Origin: Oceaniferula flava
GTDB taxonomy: Bacteria; Verrucomicrobiota; Verrucomicrobiia; Verrucomicrobiales; Akkermansiaceae
Length of the DNA stretch: 64,000 nucleotides
Reading direction: 5' to 3'
NCBI RefSeq assembly: GCF_016811075.1
Contig: NZ_JAFBGL010000003.1
Span: 1-64,000, forward strand
The notes beneath the pieces are model-generated. The model was given only the letters and a program-made list of their open reading frames with translations, was not told the DNA's origin and did no database searches. The position numbers and the translations under genes are program-made. Below, in pieces: positions 9,010-17,146 of the stretch (positions within the stretch are counted from its first letter, which is position 1; each line of letters opens with the position of its first letter).

Positions 9010-9891
9010 ATGCGGATCATGTTACTCATCAAGGCGATTGCCGGACTCCTCGTGCTTGGCGCGATGGGCGGCACCGCTTATTTGATGAAGCAATACACTG
9101 GCACCGTGAAAGACCTGCCGGGCACCATGATGGAGCGTCAGCGCGAGATCGAACTGTCGCTGAAAAAGAAAGCCGAAGAAGGCGTCCGCTCCGATAACGA
9201 ACCGGGCGAAAAGGCCTTCCAGCGCGCGCGCGAGCTGCTGGCGATGGAATCGATGGCTGAAGCGGAAGAAAAGCTGAAGTACATCGTCAGTTTTTACCCC
9301 TCGGCCAAGTCGGCTACCGAGGCACGTCATATCCTCGGGGAGATCAATATGGATCGATTGTTAGACCCTGAGTGGAAGGAGGGCAAGCGGACCATTACCG
9401 TGCAGCGTGGCGATAGTTACTCGGCGATTATTCGCAAAAATAAAACCACGATGGATAGCATGACCCATCTCAGCAAGCTGCGCGATACGGATGCTCGAGG
9501 TTTGCGCCCCGGGCAGAAGTTATTGGTCATGCCGCTGGATTTGCGGATCAGCATTGATCTCCGACGCAAGAATCTGACGCTCTGGAAAGAGGGGGACTTT
9601 GTGAAGGAATATCCGCTGCTCAAGGTGGAATACGAGCACAAGGGGAAGGATAAACACCTTCAGGTCGGCAGCATTCGTGGCTGGTACAATGACGAATATG
9701 TGTCGGTGCATTCACCGCACTACCGCGCCGCCACCAAGACCATTATTCTCAGCGATAAATCACTCGCCATCCGCGCTTTACCCAGTGATCCTGAGCAGGA
9801 TCTGGGTCGTGGATTTTACCTTTCACCGGTCGATATGGAAGAGCTCCCGCTGGTTCTTCGTCCGGGCAACGATGTAGAAATCAAAAACTGA
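9010..9891 (+). CDS. LysM protein with degenerate L,D-transpeptidase-like domain
   Basis: The 293-residue protein has an N-terminal signal anchor (residues 5-24), a helical TPR-like region (about 65-112), a LysM domain (about 127-172, TVQRGDSYSAIIRKNK to LRPGQKLLVM) and a C-terminal part that looks like a YkuD L,D-transpeptidase (ISIDLRRKNLTLWKEGD). The YkuD catalytic SHGC region is replaced by GRGFYLSPVDMEELPLVL: the final helix is kept but the cysteine is gone. It therefore probably binds peptidoglycan without cross-linking it. It starts 36 bases after the previous gene and 23 bases before accA. Confidence 0.75.
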   Translation: MRIMLLIKAIAGLLVLGAMGGTAYLMKQYTGTVKDLPGTMMERQREIELSLKKKAEEGVRSDNEPGEKAFQRARELLAMESMAEAEEKLKYIVSFYPSAKSATEARHILGEINMDRLLDPEWKEGKRTITVQRGDSYSAIIRKNKTTMDSMTHLSKLRDTDARGLRPGQKLLVMPLDLRISIDLRRKNLTLWKEGDFVKEYPLLKVEYEHKGKDKHLQVGSIRGWYNDEYVSVHSPHYRAATKTIILSDKSLAIRALPSDPEQDLGRGFYLSPVDMEELPLVLRPGNDVEIKN

Positions 9892-9914
9892 ACACCTAAT
9901 CCGCATACTGAAAT

Positions 9915-10868
9915 ATGAAACCTCTCGATTTTGAAAAACCGATTGCCGAGCTCGAAACTGAACTCGAAAAACTCAAGAATAAGGCTCAAGGTCAGGATAT
10001 TGACATGTCCGATGAGATCACGGCCATGGAAGGAAAACTGACGGATACCAGAAATCGTATTTACGACAATCTCTCGCCATGGCAACGTGTGCAGATCGCT
10101 CGTCATACCAGCCGCCCGTTCATGCTCGATTACATTTCCCACGTGTTCGATGACTTCTGTGAGCTTCACGGAGATCGCCACATTGGAGATGATAATGCGA
10201 TGCCTGGTGGCTTCGCCACTCTCGGTGGTCAGCGGGTTGTGGTGATCGGTCACCAGAAAGGCCGCGATACCAAGGAGAACCTCAAGCGCAACTTCGGCAG
10301 CGCCCATCCGGAAGGTTACCGCAAGGCGCTTCGCTTGATGAAGTTGGCCGAGAAATTCCACCTGCCAGTAGTCGCCATGATCGATACTCCTGGTGCTTTC
10401 CCTGGCATCGGTGCCGAGGAGCGGAACATTGCGGAGGCAATTGGCTTCAACCTCAAGGAAATGATGACTCTCAAGACCCCTACCGTGGCCATCGTGCTGG
10501 GTGAGGGTGGCTCCGGCGGAGCTCTCGGAATCGGCGTCACCGATCGCGTGCTGATGATGGAAAATGCTTACTACTCGGTGATTAGCCCCGAAGGTTGTGC
10601 TGCGATTCTCTGGAAGCACCGCAAGCATGCTCCGGAAGCGGCCGAGGCGATGAAAATTGCCGCGCCCGACCTTGGTGCACTGAGTTTGATCGATGAGGTC
10701 ATCTTGGAGCCGAAAGGCGGAGCCCATCACGATCACGTGCAAGCAGCGGAAAACCTCCGCCACGCCGTGAACTCCCAAATCCACGCGCTACAGCAGCTGA
10801 GCATGGACGAACTTCTCGACCAGCGGTATGAAAAATTCCGCAAATACGGCGAGTGGCAAGGTGAGTAA
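9915..10868 (+). CDS. accA: Acetyl-CoA carboxylase carboxyltransferase subunit alpha
   Basis: AccA pairs with AccD to transfer the carboxyl group from biotin to acetyl-CoA, giving malonyl-CoA. The 317 residues match AccA throughout: LDFEKPIAELETELEKLK at the start, LHGDRHIGDD, PEGYRKALRLMKLAEKF, IDTPGAFPGIGAEERN and GEGGSGGALGIG. A strong terminator follows. No accD is adjacent. Confidence 0.97.
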   Translation: MKPLDFEKPIAELETELEKLKNKAQGQDIDMSDEITAMEGKLTDTRNRIYDNLSPWQRVQIARHTSRPFMLDYISHVFDDFCELHGDRHIGDDNAMPGGFATLGGQRVVVIGHQKGRDTKENLKRNFGSAHPEGYRKALRLMKLAEKFHLPVVAMIDTPGAFPGIGAEERNIAEAIGFNLKEMMTLKTPTVAIVLGEGGSGGALGIGVTDRVLMMENAYYSVISPEGCAAILWKHRKHAPEAAEAMKIAAPDLGALSLIDEVILEPKGGAHHDHVQAAENLRHAVNSQIHALQQLSMDELLDQRYEKFRKYGEWQGE

Positions 10869-10886
10869 ACCGTGGTTCGTTTCAAG

Positions 10887-10915
10887 GCGAAGGCTCAATG
10901 GCCTTCGCTTTTTTT
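10887..10915 (+). terminator. accA intrinsic terminator
   Basis: An 8-bp stem (GCGAAGGC / GCCTTCGC) with a six-base loop is followed by seven T, 18 bases after the accA stop. Confidence 0.92.
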
Positions 10916-11029
10916 ATGCCTTCGATACATAGTTGTTAGAAGGAGATGTTTCAGCCGATCACCGAGGAAGAGAACCTAAGCTGCTCGATTCGGTGGGGGC
11001 GCACGATGCCTATGTCTAAAGCTCTCGCT

Positions 11030-11632
11030 TCAGTGCCGCAGGCGGTGCCAGCTGGAGATGTCCGGGTGGATCAACATCTCTACCGATGCGTCGGTGAGCT
11101 GGAATTGCTCGATGAGGTGCTCTAACAAGATCAGCGATGCGGTGGCGTCGTAGAGGGCGTCGTGCCAGGTTTTGTCCGGGATGAGTGCGCTGACTTTGTC
11201 TGTCAGTTGGAAATGTTCGCAGAGCTCGCCCAGTGCGTGCGACGGTAGTTCCGGCCAAGCAGCGCGTGCGATCAGCAGGGTGTCGACCCACGGCCCAAAG
11301 CCGTGACCAGGGAAGGCTCGGAGGTAGCGTTTTTCCGTGCCGTGACCGTGGGCCACGACAATTCTGTCTCCCAGTGTGCCCTTGATCTGCGACCAGAGTA
11401 GCATCAATTTCGGCGCATCGGCCAGGTCATCGCTGGTGATGCCGTGCACTTTTTGTGCTGCCCAAGTGATTGAGCGGTCGGTGTGGATGAAGGAGGTGAA
11501 ATGATCCGCGTGTCCGGCGGTGGTGGACCAGGTGGCCATGCCAATTTGCACCGGCACATCAGTTTTCCCCCGCGCGGCTCCGGCCGATTCAAAATCGATG
11601 GCCGCGAAGGTGAGATCAGAGATGGTCATCAA
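11030..11632 (-). CDS. DnaQ-like (DEDDh) 3'-5' exonuclease
   Basis: This 200-residue protein has the RNase T/DNA polymerase III epsilon fold. ExoI is FAAIDFESAG (Asp13, Glu15) and ExoIII is HDALYDATAS with the His and Asp expected of DEDDh enzymes. At ExoII, where Asp is usual, the sequence reads VVAHGHGTEKRYL with Glu in the likely position. WAAQKVHGITSDDLADAP is also typical of the family. It may trim DNA or RNA ends, but no substrate can be named. It stands alone, 48 bases before the DAHP synthase gene on the same strand. Confidence 0.82.
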   Translation of the reverse strand: MMTISDLTFAAIDFESAGAARGKTDVPVQIGMATWSTTAGHADHFTSFIHTDRSITWAAQKVHGITSDDLADAPKLMLLWSQIKGTLGDRIVVAHGHGTEKRYLRAFPGHGFGPWVDTLLIARAAWPELPSHALGELCEHFQLTDKVSALIPDKTWHDALYDATASLILLEHLIEQFQLTDASVEMLIHPDISSWHRLRH

Positions 11633-11680
11633 GGCTAGCGGATATCGTGCGCTTGCAGAGAGCTTGAGCGTTTTTCGAGC

Positions 11681-12742
11681 TTAGCCTGCGACTCCGGCAG
11701 CTTTCAGCTGCTCGGCGGAGTTGCGCACTAAGATTTCGGTCGTTTCCCAGTCGATGCACTGATCGGTGATGGATTGGCCATAGGTGAGCTCTTCTATTGG
11801 GCGTGGGAATTTCTGGTTTCCAGCCACCAAGTTGCTTTCTAACATCGCGCCAATCACTTGCTGATTCCCGGCCGCGCGTTGACGCACGATCTCGCGGAAC
11901 ACCGCGGGCATTTTCTCCTGCTGCTTACCACAGTTCGCGTGTGAGGCATCGATCATCACCGATGGCTGCAGGCCGTGTTTTTCGAGCAGGGCGGTGGTTA
12001 CGGCGACGTCGTCGGCGCCGTAGTTCGGTCCGTTGTCGCCACCGCGTAAAATGATGTGGCAGTCCGGGTTTCCGGAGGTGGTTACAGCGGAGGCCACGCC
12101 TTGCTCGCTGACGCCGAGGAAGGTTTGCGGTTGGGTGGCCGCCTTGATGGCATTGACCGCCGCCACGAGATCGCCGGTGGTGGTGTTTTTGAAACCGAGC
12201 GGCATCGACAGTCCGGACGCCATCTGACGGTGGGTCTGGCTCTCGGTGGTGCGGGCGCCGATGGCGGACCAGCTGATCAGGTCGGCAATGTACTGCGGCG
12301 TGATCGGATCGAGAAGTTCGGTGGCGGTAGGCAGGCCGAGGTCAATCACCTCGCGCAGGAACAGGCGCGCTTGGCGCAGTCCTTCGGGGATGTTGTCGGA
12401 GCCATCGAGTTTGGGATCCATGATTAGACCCTTCCATCCGGTGGTGGTGCGCGGTTTTTCAAAGTAGACACGCATCACGATGTAGATCTGGTGCTTCACC
12501 TCCTCCGCAAGCTGGGCAAGTTTTTTGGCGTATTCGATACCGGCTTCGGTGTCGTGGATCGAGCATGGTCCGCAGATCAGCAGGAGGCGGTGGTCTTCAC
12601 CGTTGAGGATGTTGCGGATATGTTGTCGGGACTCCGCCATAAACTCCGCCTGCTTTCGCGAGCGCTCCACTTCGGAAAGCAGAAGGGCTGGAGCAGGCAG
12701 GGGGATGTTGCTGGAGATATGAAGGTCGGTGACTTGAGCCAT
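11681..12742 (-). CDS. DAHP synthase, class I (AroFGH type)
   Basis: The enzyme condenses phosphoenolpyruvate and erythrose 4-phosphate, the first step of the shikimate pathway. At 353 residues from MAQVTDLHISSNIPLP it has the length of E. coli AroF/G/H. The frame is open 42 codons further, but that part crosses the start of the divergent M42 gene. Conserved parts are LLLICGPCSIHDTEAG, MRVYFEKPRTTTGWKG, WSAIGARTTESQ and DASHANCGKQ. Which aromatic amino acid inhibits it cannot be read from the sequence. aroC lies 35 kb away. Confidence 0.95.
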   Translation of the reverse strand: MAQVTDLHISSNIPLPAPALLLSEVERSRKQAEFMAESRQHIRNILNGEDHRLLLICGPCSIHDTEAGIEYAKKLAQLAEEVKHQIYIVMRVYFEKPRTTTGWKGLIMDPKLDGSDNIPEGLRQARLFLREVIDLGLPTATELLDPITPQYIADLISWSAIGARTTESQTHRQMASGLSMPLGFKNTTTGDLVAAVNAIKAATQPQTFLGVSEQGVASAVTTSGNPDCHIILRGGDNGPNYGADDVAVTTALLEKHGLQPSVMIDASHANCGKQQEKMPAVFREIVRQRAAGNQQVIGAMLESNLVAGNQKFPRPIEELTYGQSITDQCIDWETTEILVRNSAEQLKAAGVAG

Positions 12743-12813
12743 GGTTTGAGAGTTATGAAGGATCCACGAACAATCAAGATTGAAGTGTGCCCGTTGCCTG
12801 TTAAATTCGCCAC

Positions 12814-13890
12814 ATGCGAGAAAGAGCGATTGGATTATTACGCGAGTTGACAGAGGCCCATGGAGCACCTGGATTTGAAGATGAAGTGAGAGCTATTTTT
12901 GCCGATGAAATGGCAGAGACGGGCGAGATCAGCACGGATGGGTTAGGTTCTGTCTTTTGCGAGCGTGGTGAAGGTCCGCGTGTAATGGTCGCTGGCCACA
13001 TGGATGAGATCGGATTCCGCGTGCAAAACATCACTCCGGAAGGTTTCATTCAGTTTGTCACCCTCGGCGGCTGGTGGCCACACACCTTGTTAGCTCAGCG
13101 GGTGGAAATTAGCACCCGCGATGGGCGTAAGATCCTTGGCGTGGTATCGTCCAAGCCCCCACATTTCCTCCCTGAATCAGAGCGGGGCAAGGTGCTGAGC
13201 ATCGAACAAATGTTCATCGATGTCGGCGCTCAGAGTGATTTCGATTTGGAAAAAAACTACGGTGTTCGCGTGGGCGATCCGGTGGTGCCTCTGACTCCGT
13301 TTTCAGTGATGCAAAACGAAGACCTTCTAATGGCCAAGGCCTTCGATAATCGGGTCGGCATGGCCTGCGCCATTCAGGCTTGCCAAGCTGTCGCAGCCAC
13401 GGGTCACCCCAATACCATGATTTCCACCGGCACGGTGCAGGAAGAGGTCGGCGTGCGCGGGGCCACCGTGGCGGCGAATTATGCCAAACCGGATGTCGTG
13501 ATCGTGCTCGAAGGACCTCCGGCGGATGATACTCCGGGTTTCAATCGTCATGCCTCCCAGGGGGCGATGGGAAAAGGTGTGCAAATCCGCATGCAAGACC
13601 CGTCCGCGATCATGAACCCGGCCTTGTCCGATCTTGCGGTGAAGGTGGCGGAGGAAGAGGGGATTCCCTATCAGGTGACCGTGCGCAGCAGCGGCGGCAC
13701 GGATGCGCGCGCATTCCAGCTCTCGGGCATCGGCGTTCCGGTGATCGTGCTCGGCGTTCCGGCCCGCTACATCCACTCGCATAACTCGATCATCGATGTG
13801 AACGATTACCTTGCCATGGTGAATCTGACGATGGCGATGGTGCAGCGCCTCGATCAGAAGCAGGTGGATGCCCTGACAACCTTTCTGTAG
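12814..13890 (+). CDS. M42-family metallo-aminopeptidase
   Basis: This 358-residue protein belongs to the M42 family (glutamyl or deblocking aminopeptidases, once called endoglucanase M). Metal and catalytic motifs are in place: VMVAGHMDEIGF, AKAFDNRVGM, GTVQEEVGVRG and IHSHNSIIDV near the C-terminus. These are cytosolic two-metal enzymes that usually form dodecamers. It is divergent from the DAHP synthase gene with 71 bases between the starts. Confidence 0.92.
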   Translation: MRERAIGLLRELTEAHGAPGFEDEVRAIFADEMAETGEISTDGLGSVFCERGEGPRVMVAGHMDEIGFRVQNITPEGFIQFVTLGGWWPHTLLAQRVEISTRDGRKILGVVSSKPPHFLPESERGKVLSIEQMFIDVGAQSDFDLEKNYGVRVGDPVVPLTPFSVMQNEDLLMAKAFDNRVGMACAIQACQAVAATGHPNTMISTGTVQEEVGVRGATVAANYAKPDVVIVLEGPPADDTPGFNRHASQGAMGKGVQIRMQDPSAIMNPALSDLAVKVAEEEGIPYQVTVRSSGGTDARAFQLSGIGVPVIVLGVPARYIHSHNSIIDVNDYLAMVNLTMAMVQRLDQKQVDALTTFL

Positions 13891-13953
13891 ACCCTGTTCA
13901 ATCGGATAAAGACAGCTCTTGCCAGCGGGTTTGAAATGGTGTGAGTTGGCGAC

Positions 13954-14943
13954 GTGTTCGCTACTTACATCCACAACATGGACCCGGTGCTCTTCGATGT
14001 CGCCGGGCCAGTGAAACTTCGCTGGTATGGGCTTGGCTACTTGCTGGGATTTGTCCTCGGTTATTACTTGCTGCGCTGGCAGGCACGAAAAAAGCTTTGG
14101 GTCCTTCCGGAGACCAAGGTGGCGGACTTCATTGCCTATGCCGCAGTGTTCGGTGTGTTTGTCGGTGGCCGACTTGGCTACATCCTCTTCTACCAGATTC
14201 CCAAGGAAAACGGTTGGGCTCAGTTAGTGGCGGACCCCTTCATGGTGTTCCGCGTTTGGGACGGGGGCATGGCAAGCCATGGCGGCATCTTGGGGCTCAC
14301 CATTTTCACCCTGATTTATGCCAGGATGCAAAAGGTCTCGTGGACTGGTGTCGGCGATGGTCTTTGCGTGGTGGCACCTTTGGGGATTGGTCTCGTGCGT
14401 GTGGCCAATTTCATCAATGGCGAGCTCTATGGCCGCGTTGCGCACGGCTTTAGCTGGGGCATCAAGTTCCCAGCCTCCCTGCATGAAGATTGGCAGGATA
14501 ACCCGGCGATGATTGATAAGGCCTACGATGCCTGCCGACAGGTGGACCCCAGCATCGATGGGCATTCCTACGAGTATCTGGTGGCGCAGTCGCGTGAGAA
14601 CCCGGAGCTGCTGCAGACGCTCGGAAGTTTTCTGAAAGCGCGCCACCCTTCCCAGCTGTATGAGGCGGCCTTGGAGGGCTTGGTGCTTTTCCTGATTCTG
14701 TTCATCACACGGATCAAATTCCCCAAGCTGCCTCACGGCGTGCTCACTGGGATGTTTTTCCTTTTCTACGCCATCTTCCGCATCATTGTGGAAAACTTCC
14801 GCCAGCCGGATGAGGGCCAGGCCTTGGTGATGGGGCTGACCAAGGGGCAGTTCTACTCGACATTTATGGTGGTTGCCGGATTGGCATTTATCATCACCGC
14901 ATTCCGCAAAAACAACGGCTCGGTGAGCTCGCTGCGTCCCTAG
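13954..14943 (+). CDS. lgt: Prolipoprotein diacylglyceryl transferase
   Basis: Lgt moves diacylglycerol from phosphatidylglycerol to the lipobox cysteine of prolipoproteins in the inner membrane. The 329-residue protein has the expected helices and signatures: LRWYGLGYLLGF, GGRLGYILFY, WDGGMASHGGILG and GLVRVANFINGELYGR. A GTG start at 13954 includes FATYIHNMDPVLF, which fits the family; ATG at 13978 would cut this off. A loop of about 60 residues (PASLHEDW to ARHPSQLYEA) is longer than in E. coli. The end overlaps hisJ by four bases, convergently. Confidence 0.95.
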   Translation: MFATYIHNMDPVLFDVAGPVKLRWYGLGYLLGFVLGYYLLRWQARKKLWVLPETKVADFIAYAAVFGVFVGGRLGYILFYQIPKENGWAQLVADPFMVFRVWDGGMASHGGILGLTIFTLIYARMQKVSWTGVGDGLCVVAPLGIGLVRVANFINGELYGRVAHGFSWGIKFPASLHEDWQDNPAMIDKAYDACRQVDPSIDGHSYEYLVAQSRENPELLQTLGSFLKARHPSQLYEAALEGLVLFLILFITRIKFPKLPHGVLTGMFFLFYAIFRIIVENFRQPDEGQALVMGLTKGQFYSTFMVVAGLAFIITAFRKNNGSVSSLRP

Positions 14944-15746
14944 GAAGCTTCGGGCAGCGGTTCGAAACTACGCTGTCTCTGGTCGAACAGCACTGTCTCG
15001 GTGTAGCCGGCCTCACGCGCCCAAGTGATGGCGCGATCGAAGTCTCTGGCCACTTCGCTGGGGTGGTGGGAGTCCGATGAAATGACCAATGGGATTCCGG
15101 CGGAAAATGCCAGGTCGAGAAAGTCGGGTTCCGGATAGGCTTCTGCACAGGGTTTGTGCCAGCCGGCTGTGTTCAGCTCGATGGCGCAGCCGCTGGAGGC
15201 GATGGCATCCACCGCGGGCTCATAATAGCGACGGAGGTCGCCGGTGGGTTTGTAACCAAACTTTTTGATCAGATCGGCGTGCCCCATGATGTCGAACATG
15301 CCGCTGTCTGCCATCTTGGCGTAGGTTTTCCAGTAGCGATCCCAGGCATCCTCGACGTCGGTCTTGGCCCACTTTTCCAGCCAGGCCGGGTTGTCGAAAT
15401 CCCAGTCGGAGAGGTAGTGCACGGAGCCGATCAGGTAGTCCCAGCTGGTGAATTCCGCCAGGGTGTCGATCCAGCTCTCGTGGCCGCTTATCCAGTCGCA
15501 TTCCAGTCCGATGCGAACTGGGATTTTTCCTTCTGCTGCCGACTTGGCGCGGTCGATCCACTGCATGTAGTCGTCGAGCTCGGCGAAGTCCATGCGCCAG
15601 TCGTCAAAGCCGTCGACATGAGCGGGCGCGTGATCCGAGATGCCGTATTCGCTCACTCCGGCGGCGATGGCGGCGGCGATGAATTCCTCCGGTTCGCCCT
15701 CGGCGTGTTTACAGAGAGGGGTGTGCGTGTGGTAATCGGCAGGCAT
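14940..15746 (-). CDS. hisJ: Histidinol-phosphatase, PHP type
   Basis: This 268-residue PHP-domain phosphatase matches HisJ/HisK, which hydrolyses histidinol phosphate late in histidine synthesis. Metal-binding motifs are DYHTHTPLCKHAEG, GISDHAPAH, GLECDWISGHE, SVHYL and ISSDSHHPSEV. hisG lies 350 bases upstream on the same strand, separated by a small gene and a terminator, which supports the histidine role. Confidence 0.9.
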   Translation of the reverse strand: MPADYHTHTPLCKHAEGEPEEFIAAAIAAGVSEYGISDHAPAHVDGFDDWRMDFAELDDYMQWIDRAKSAAEGKIPVRIGLECDWISGHESWIDTLAEFTSWDYLIGSVHYLSDWDFDNPAWLEKWAKTDVEDAWDRYWKTYAKMADSGMFDIMGHADLIKKFGYKPTGDLRRYYEPAVDAIASSGCAIELNTAGWHKPCAEAYPEPDFLDLAFSAGIPLVISSDSHHPSEVARDFDRAITWAREAGYTETVLFDQRQRSFEPLPEAS

Positions 15747-15833
15747 GCGGGGATTTAAGCTCTAAAATGGAAATGCAAAACTCTAAATTGTGGAAAAACG
15801 GAGGCTGAAATCGAGGTGCGTGCACGCAGAAAA

Positions 15834-15866
15834 AGGGACACAGCGCAAGGCCGTGTCCCTCTTTTT
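15834..15866. terminator. Terminator between the COX24-like gene and hisJ
   Basis: An 8-bp stem (AGGGACAC / GTGTCCCT) with an 11-base loop has T-runs on both sides, so it can work in either direction. On the minus strand it ends the transcript of the small gene at 15899-16003. Confidence 0.8.
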
Positions 15867-15898
15867 AAAGTGCGTTTCAACACTACAGATCCTAGAAA

Positions 15899-16003
15899 CT
15901 AGGACTTGTAACGAAGACGCTTCTTGTGGCGATTAGCCTTCATACGCTTTTTACGCTTATGTTTGCTAATTTTCGTCTTACGACGTTTTTTAAGACATCC
16001 CAT
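15899..16003 (-). CDS. Tiny basic AURKAIP1/COX24-type protein
   Basis: The 34-residue frame starts MGCLKKRRKTKISKHKRKKR and has about 18 Lys or Arg with no acidic residue. It looks like the bacterial AURKAIP1/COX24-domain proteins of about 30-40 residues, whose actinobacterial relative is a small-subunit ribosomal protein (bS22). It has its own terminator, and the codons (AAG, CGT, CGC) suit a ribosomal gene. The family match is from memory of the pattern; a ribosomal role is inferred. Confidence 0.75.
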   Translation of the reverse strand: MGCLKKRRKTKISKHKRKKRMKANRHKKRLRYKS

Positions 16004-16091
16004 GGTATTTAGTATTCTAGGTTGGGTTGATCAGCTTGTTACGGCTGGAGAGTAGGCAGGAAAGTGGTTGGTTCCGAGAGAGGGGGGGGAA

Positions 16092-16979
16092 TTAAAGGAC
16101 GATTTTTGAGAGTGGATACTCAATGATGCCTTCGGCTCCCAAGTTTCTGAGATCGGGGATGAGCTCTCGGGCTACATCGTCACGAATAATGGTTTCAATG
16201 GCCACCCAATTTTCTTCACCCTCAGTGACTGCGAGGTGAGAAACCGTTGGACGGCGGAGAGAAGGTAGTGTATCTAGGACGGCTTGCAAGGACTTTTCTG
16301 GCAAGTTCATCTTCAGGCCCACTTTACCGCGTGCTTCGAGGGCTGCTTTCAGCATCAGCACTATGCGATCCATCTTCTGGCGTTTCCAGTCGTCTTCATA
16401 CGCTTCCTTGGAGCCGTAGAAGTGCGGGAAGGAGGTCAGCAGGGTGTCGACGATGCGCAGGTTGTTGGCGCGGATCGAGTTACCGGTTTCGGTGACATCC
16501 ACGATGGCGTCGACCAGATCGGGCACTTTCACCTCGGTGGCACCCCATGAATATTCCACATCGGCGGTGACGCCGTGCTTTTTCAAGTAGTTCTCGGTGA
16601 TCTCCACCCCTTCGGTGGCGATGCGCTTGCCTTCCAGGTCCTTCACGCTCTGGATGGGGGAGTCCTCAGGGACAACCAGCACCCACTTGGTGGGGCGGAC
16701 GGTGGCGCGGGAATAGGGGAGTTCGGCCAGATCAACCAGAGCTTCGTCATGCGCGGTGGCCCAGTCGAGACCGGTGATGCCGCAGTCGATGAACCCTTGG
16801 GCGAGGTAGCGGCCGATTTCCTGAGCGCGAATCAGATAGATATCCAGATCCCCGTCATCCGAATCGGGGCGCAGGCCGCGGGAGGATAAATAGACATTGA
16901 ATCCCGCCTGCTCCAGCAGTTTGATCGTTGGATCTTGCAGGGAACCTTTGGGGAGTGCTATTTTTAGTTTCTGGGACAT
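16092..16979 (-). CDS. hisG: ATP phosphoribosyltransferase, long form
   Basis: HisG joins ATP and PRPP in the first step of histidine synthesis. At 295 residues it is the long form: a catalytic part ([49 protein letters not shown]) followed by the C-terminal regulatory domain ([41 protein letters not shown]). This form is usually feedback-inhibited by histidine and does not need HisZ. I start at MSQ; an ATG five codons upstream is also possible. It is divergent from tkt. Confidence 0.95.
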   Translation of the reverse strand: MSQKLKIALPKGSLQDPTIKLLEQAGFNVYLSSRGLRPDSDDGDLDIYLIRAQEIGRYLAQGFIDCGITGLDWATAHDEALVDLAELPYSRATVRPTKWVLVVPEDSPIQSVKDLEGKRIATEGVEITENYLKKHGVTADVEYSWGATEVKVPDLVDAIVDVTETGNSIRANNLRIVDTLLTSFPHFYGSKEAYEDDWKRQKMDRIVLMLKAALEARGKVGLKMNLPEKSLQAVLDTLPSLRRPTVSHLAVTEGEENWVAIETIIRDDVARELIPDLRNLGAEGIIEYPLSKIVL

Positions 16980-17146
16980 GGTCTGATGAGCCAAGGTCGG
17001 CGGGCGGCCTGTTTACCTTTAAAATCACAGGAATCAACGCGAAATTTTGTATTTATCGTCAAAATGACGTGAAAATCGCGTCAAGCCGTGAGTTGACAAG
17101 TTTCAGGCTTGCCGCCAGCGCCTCTGATGTGGATTCTGCGCGCGAC

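Noticed and set aside
17093-17098. TTGACA box upstream of tkt
   Set aside because: No acceptable -10 element lies 16-19 bases downstream.
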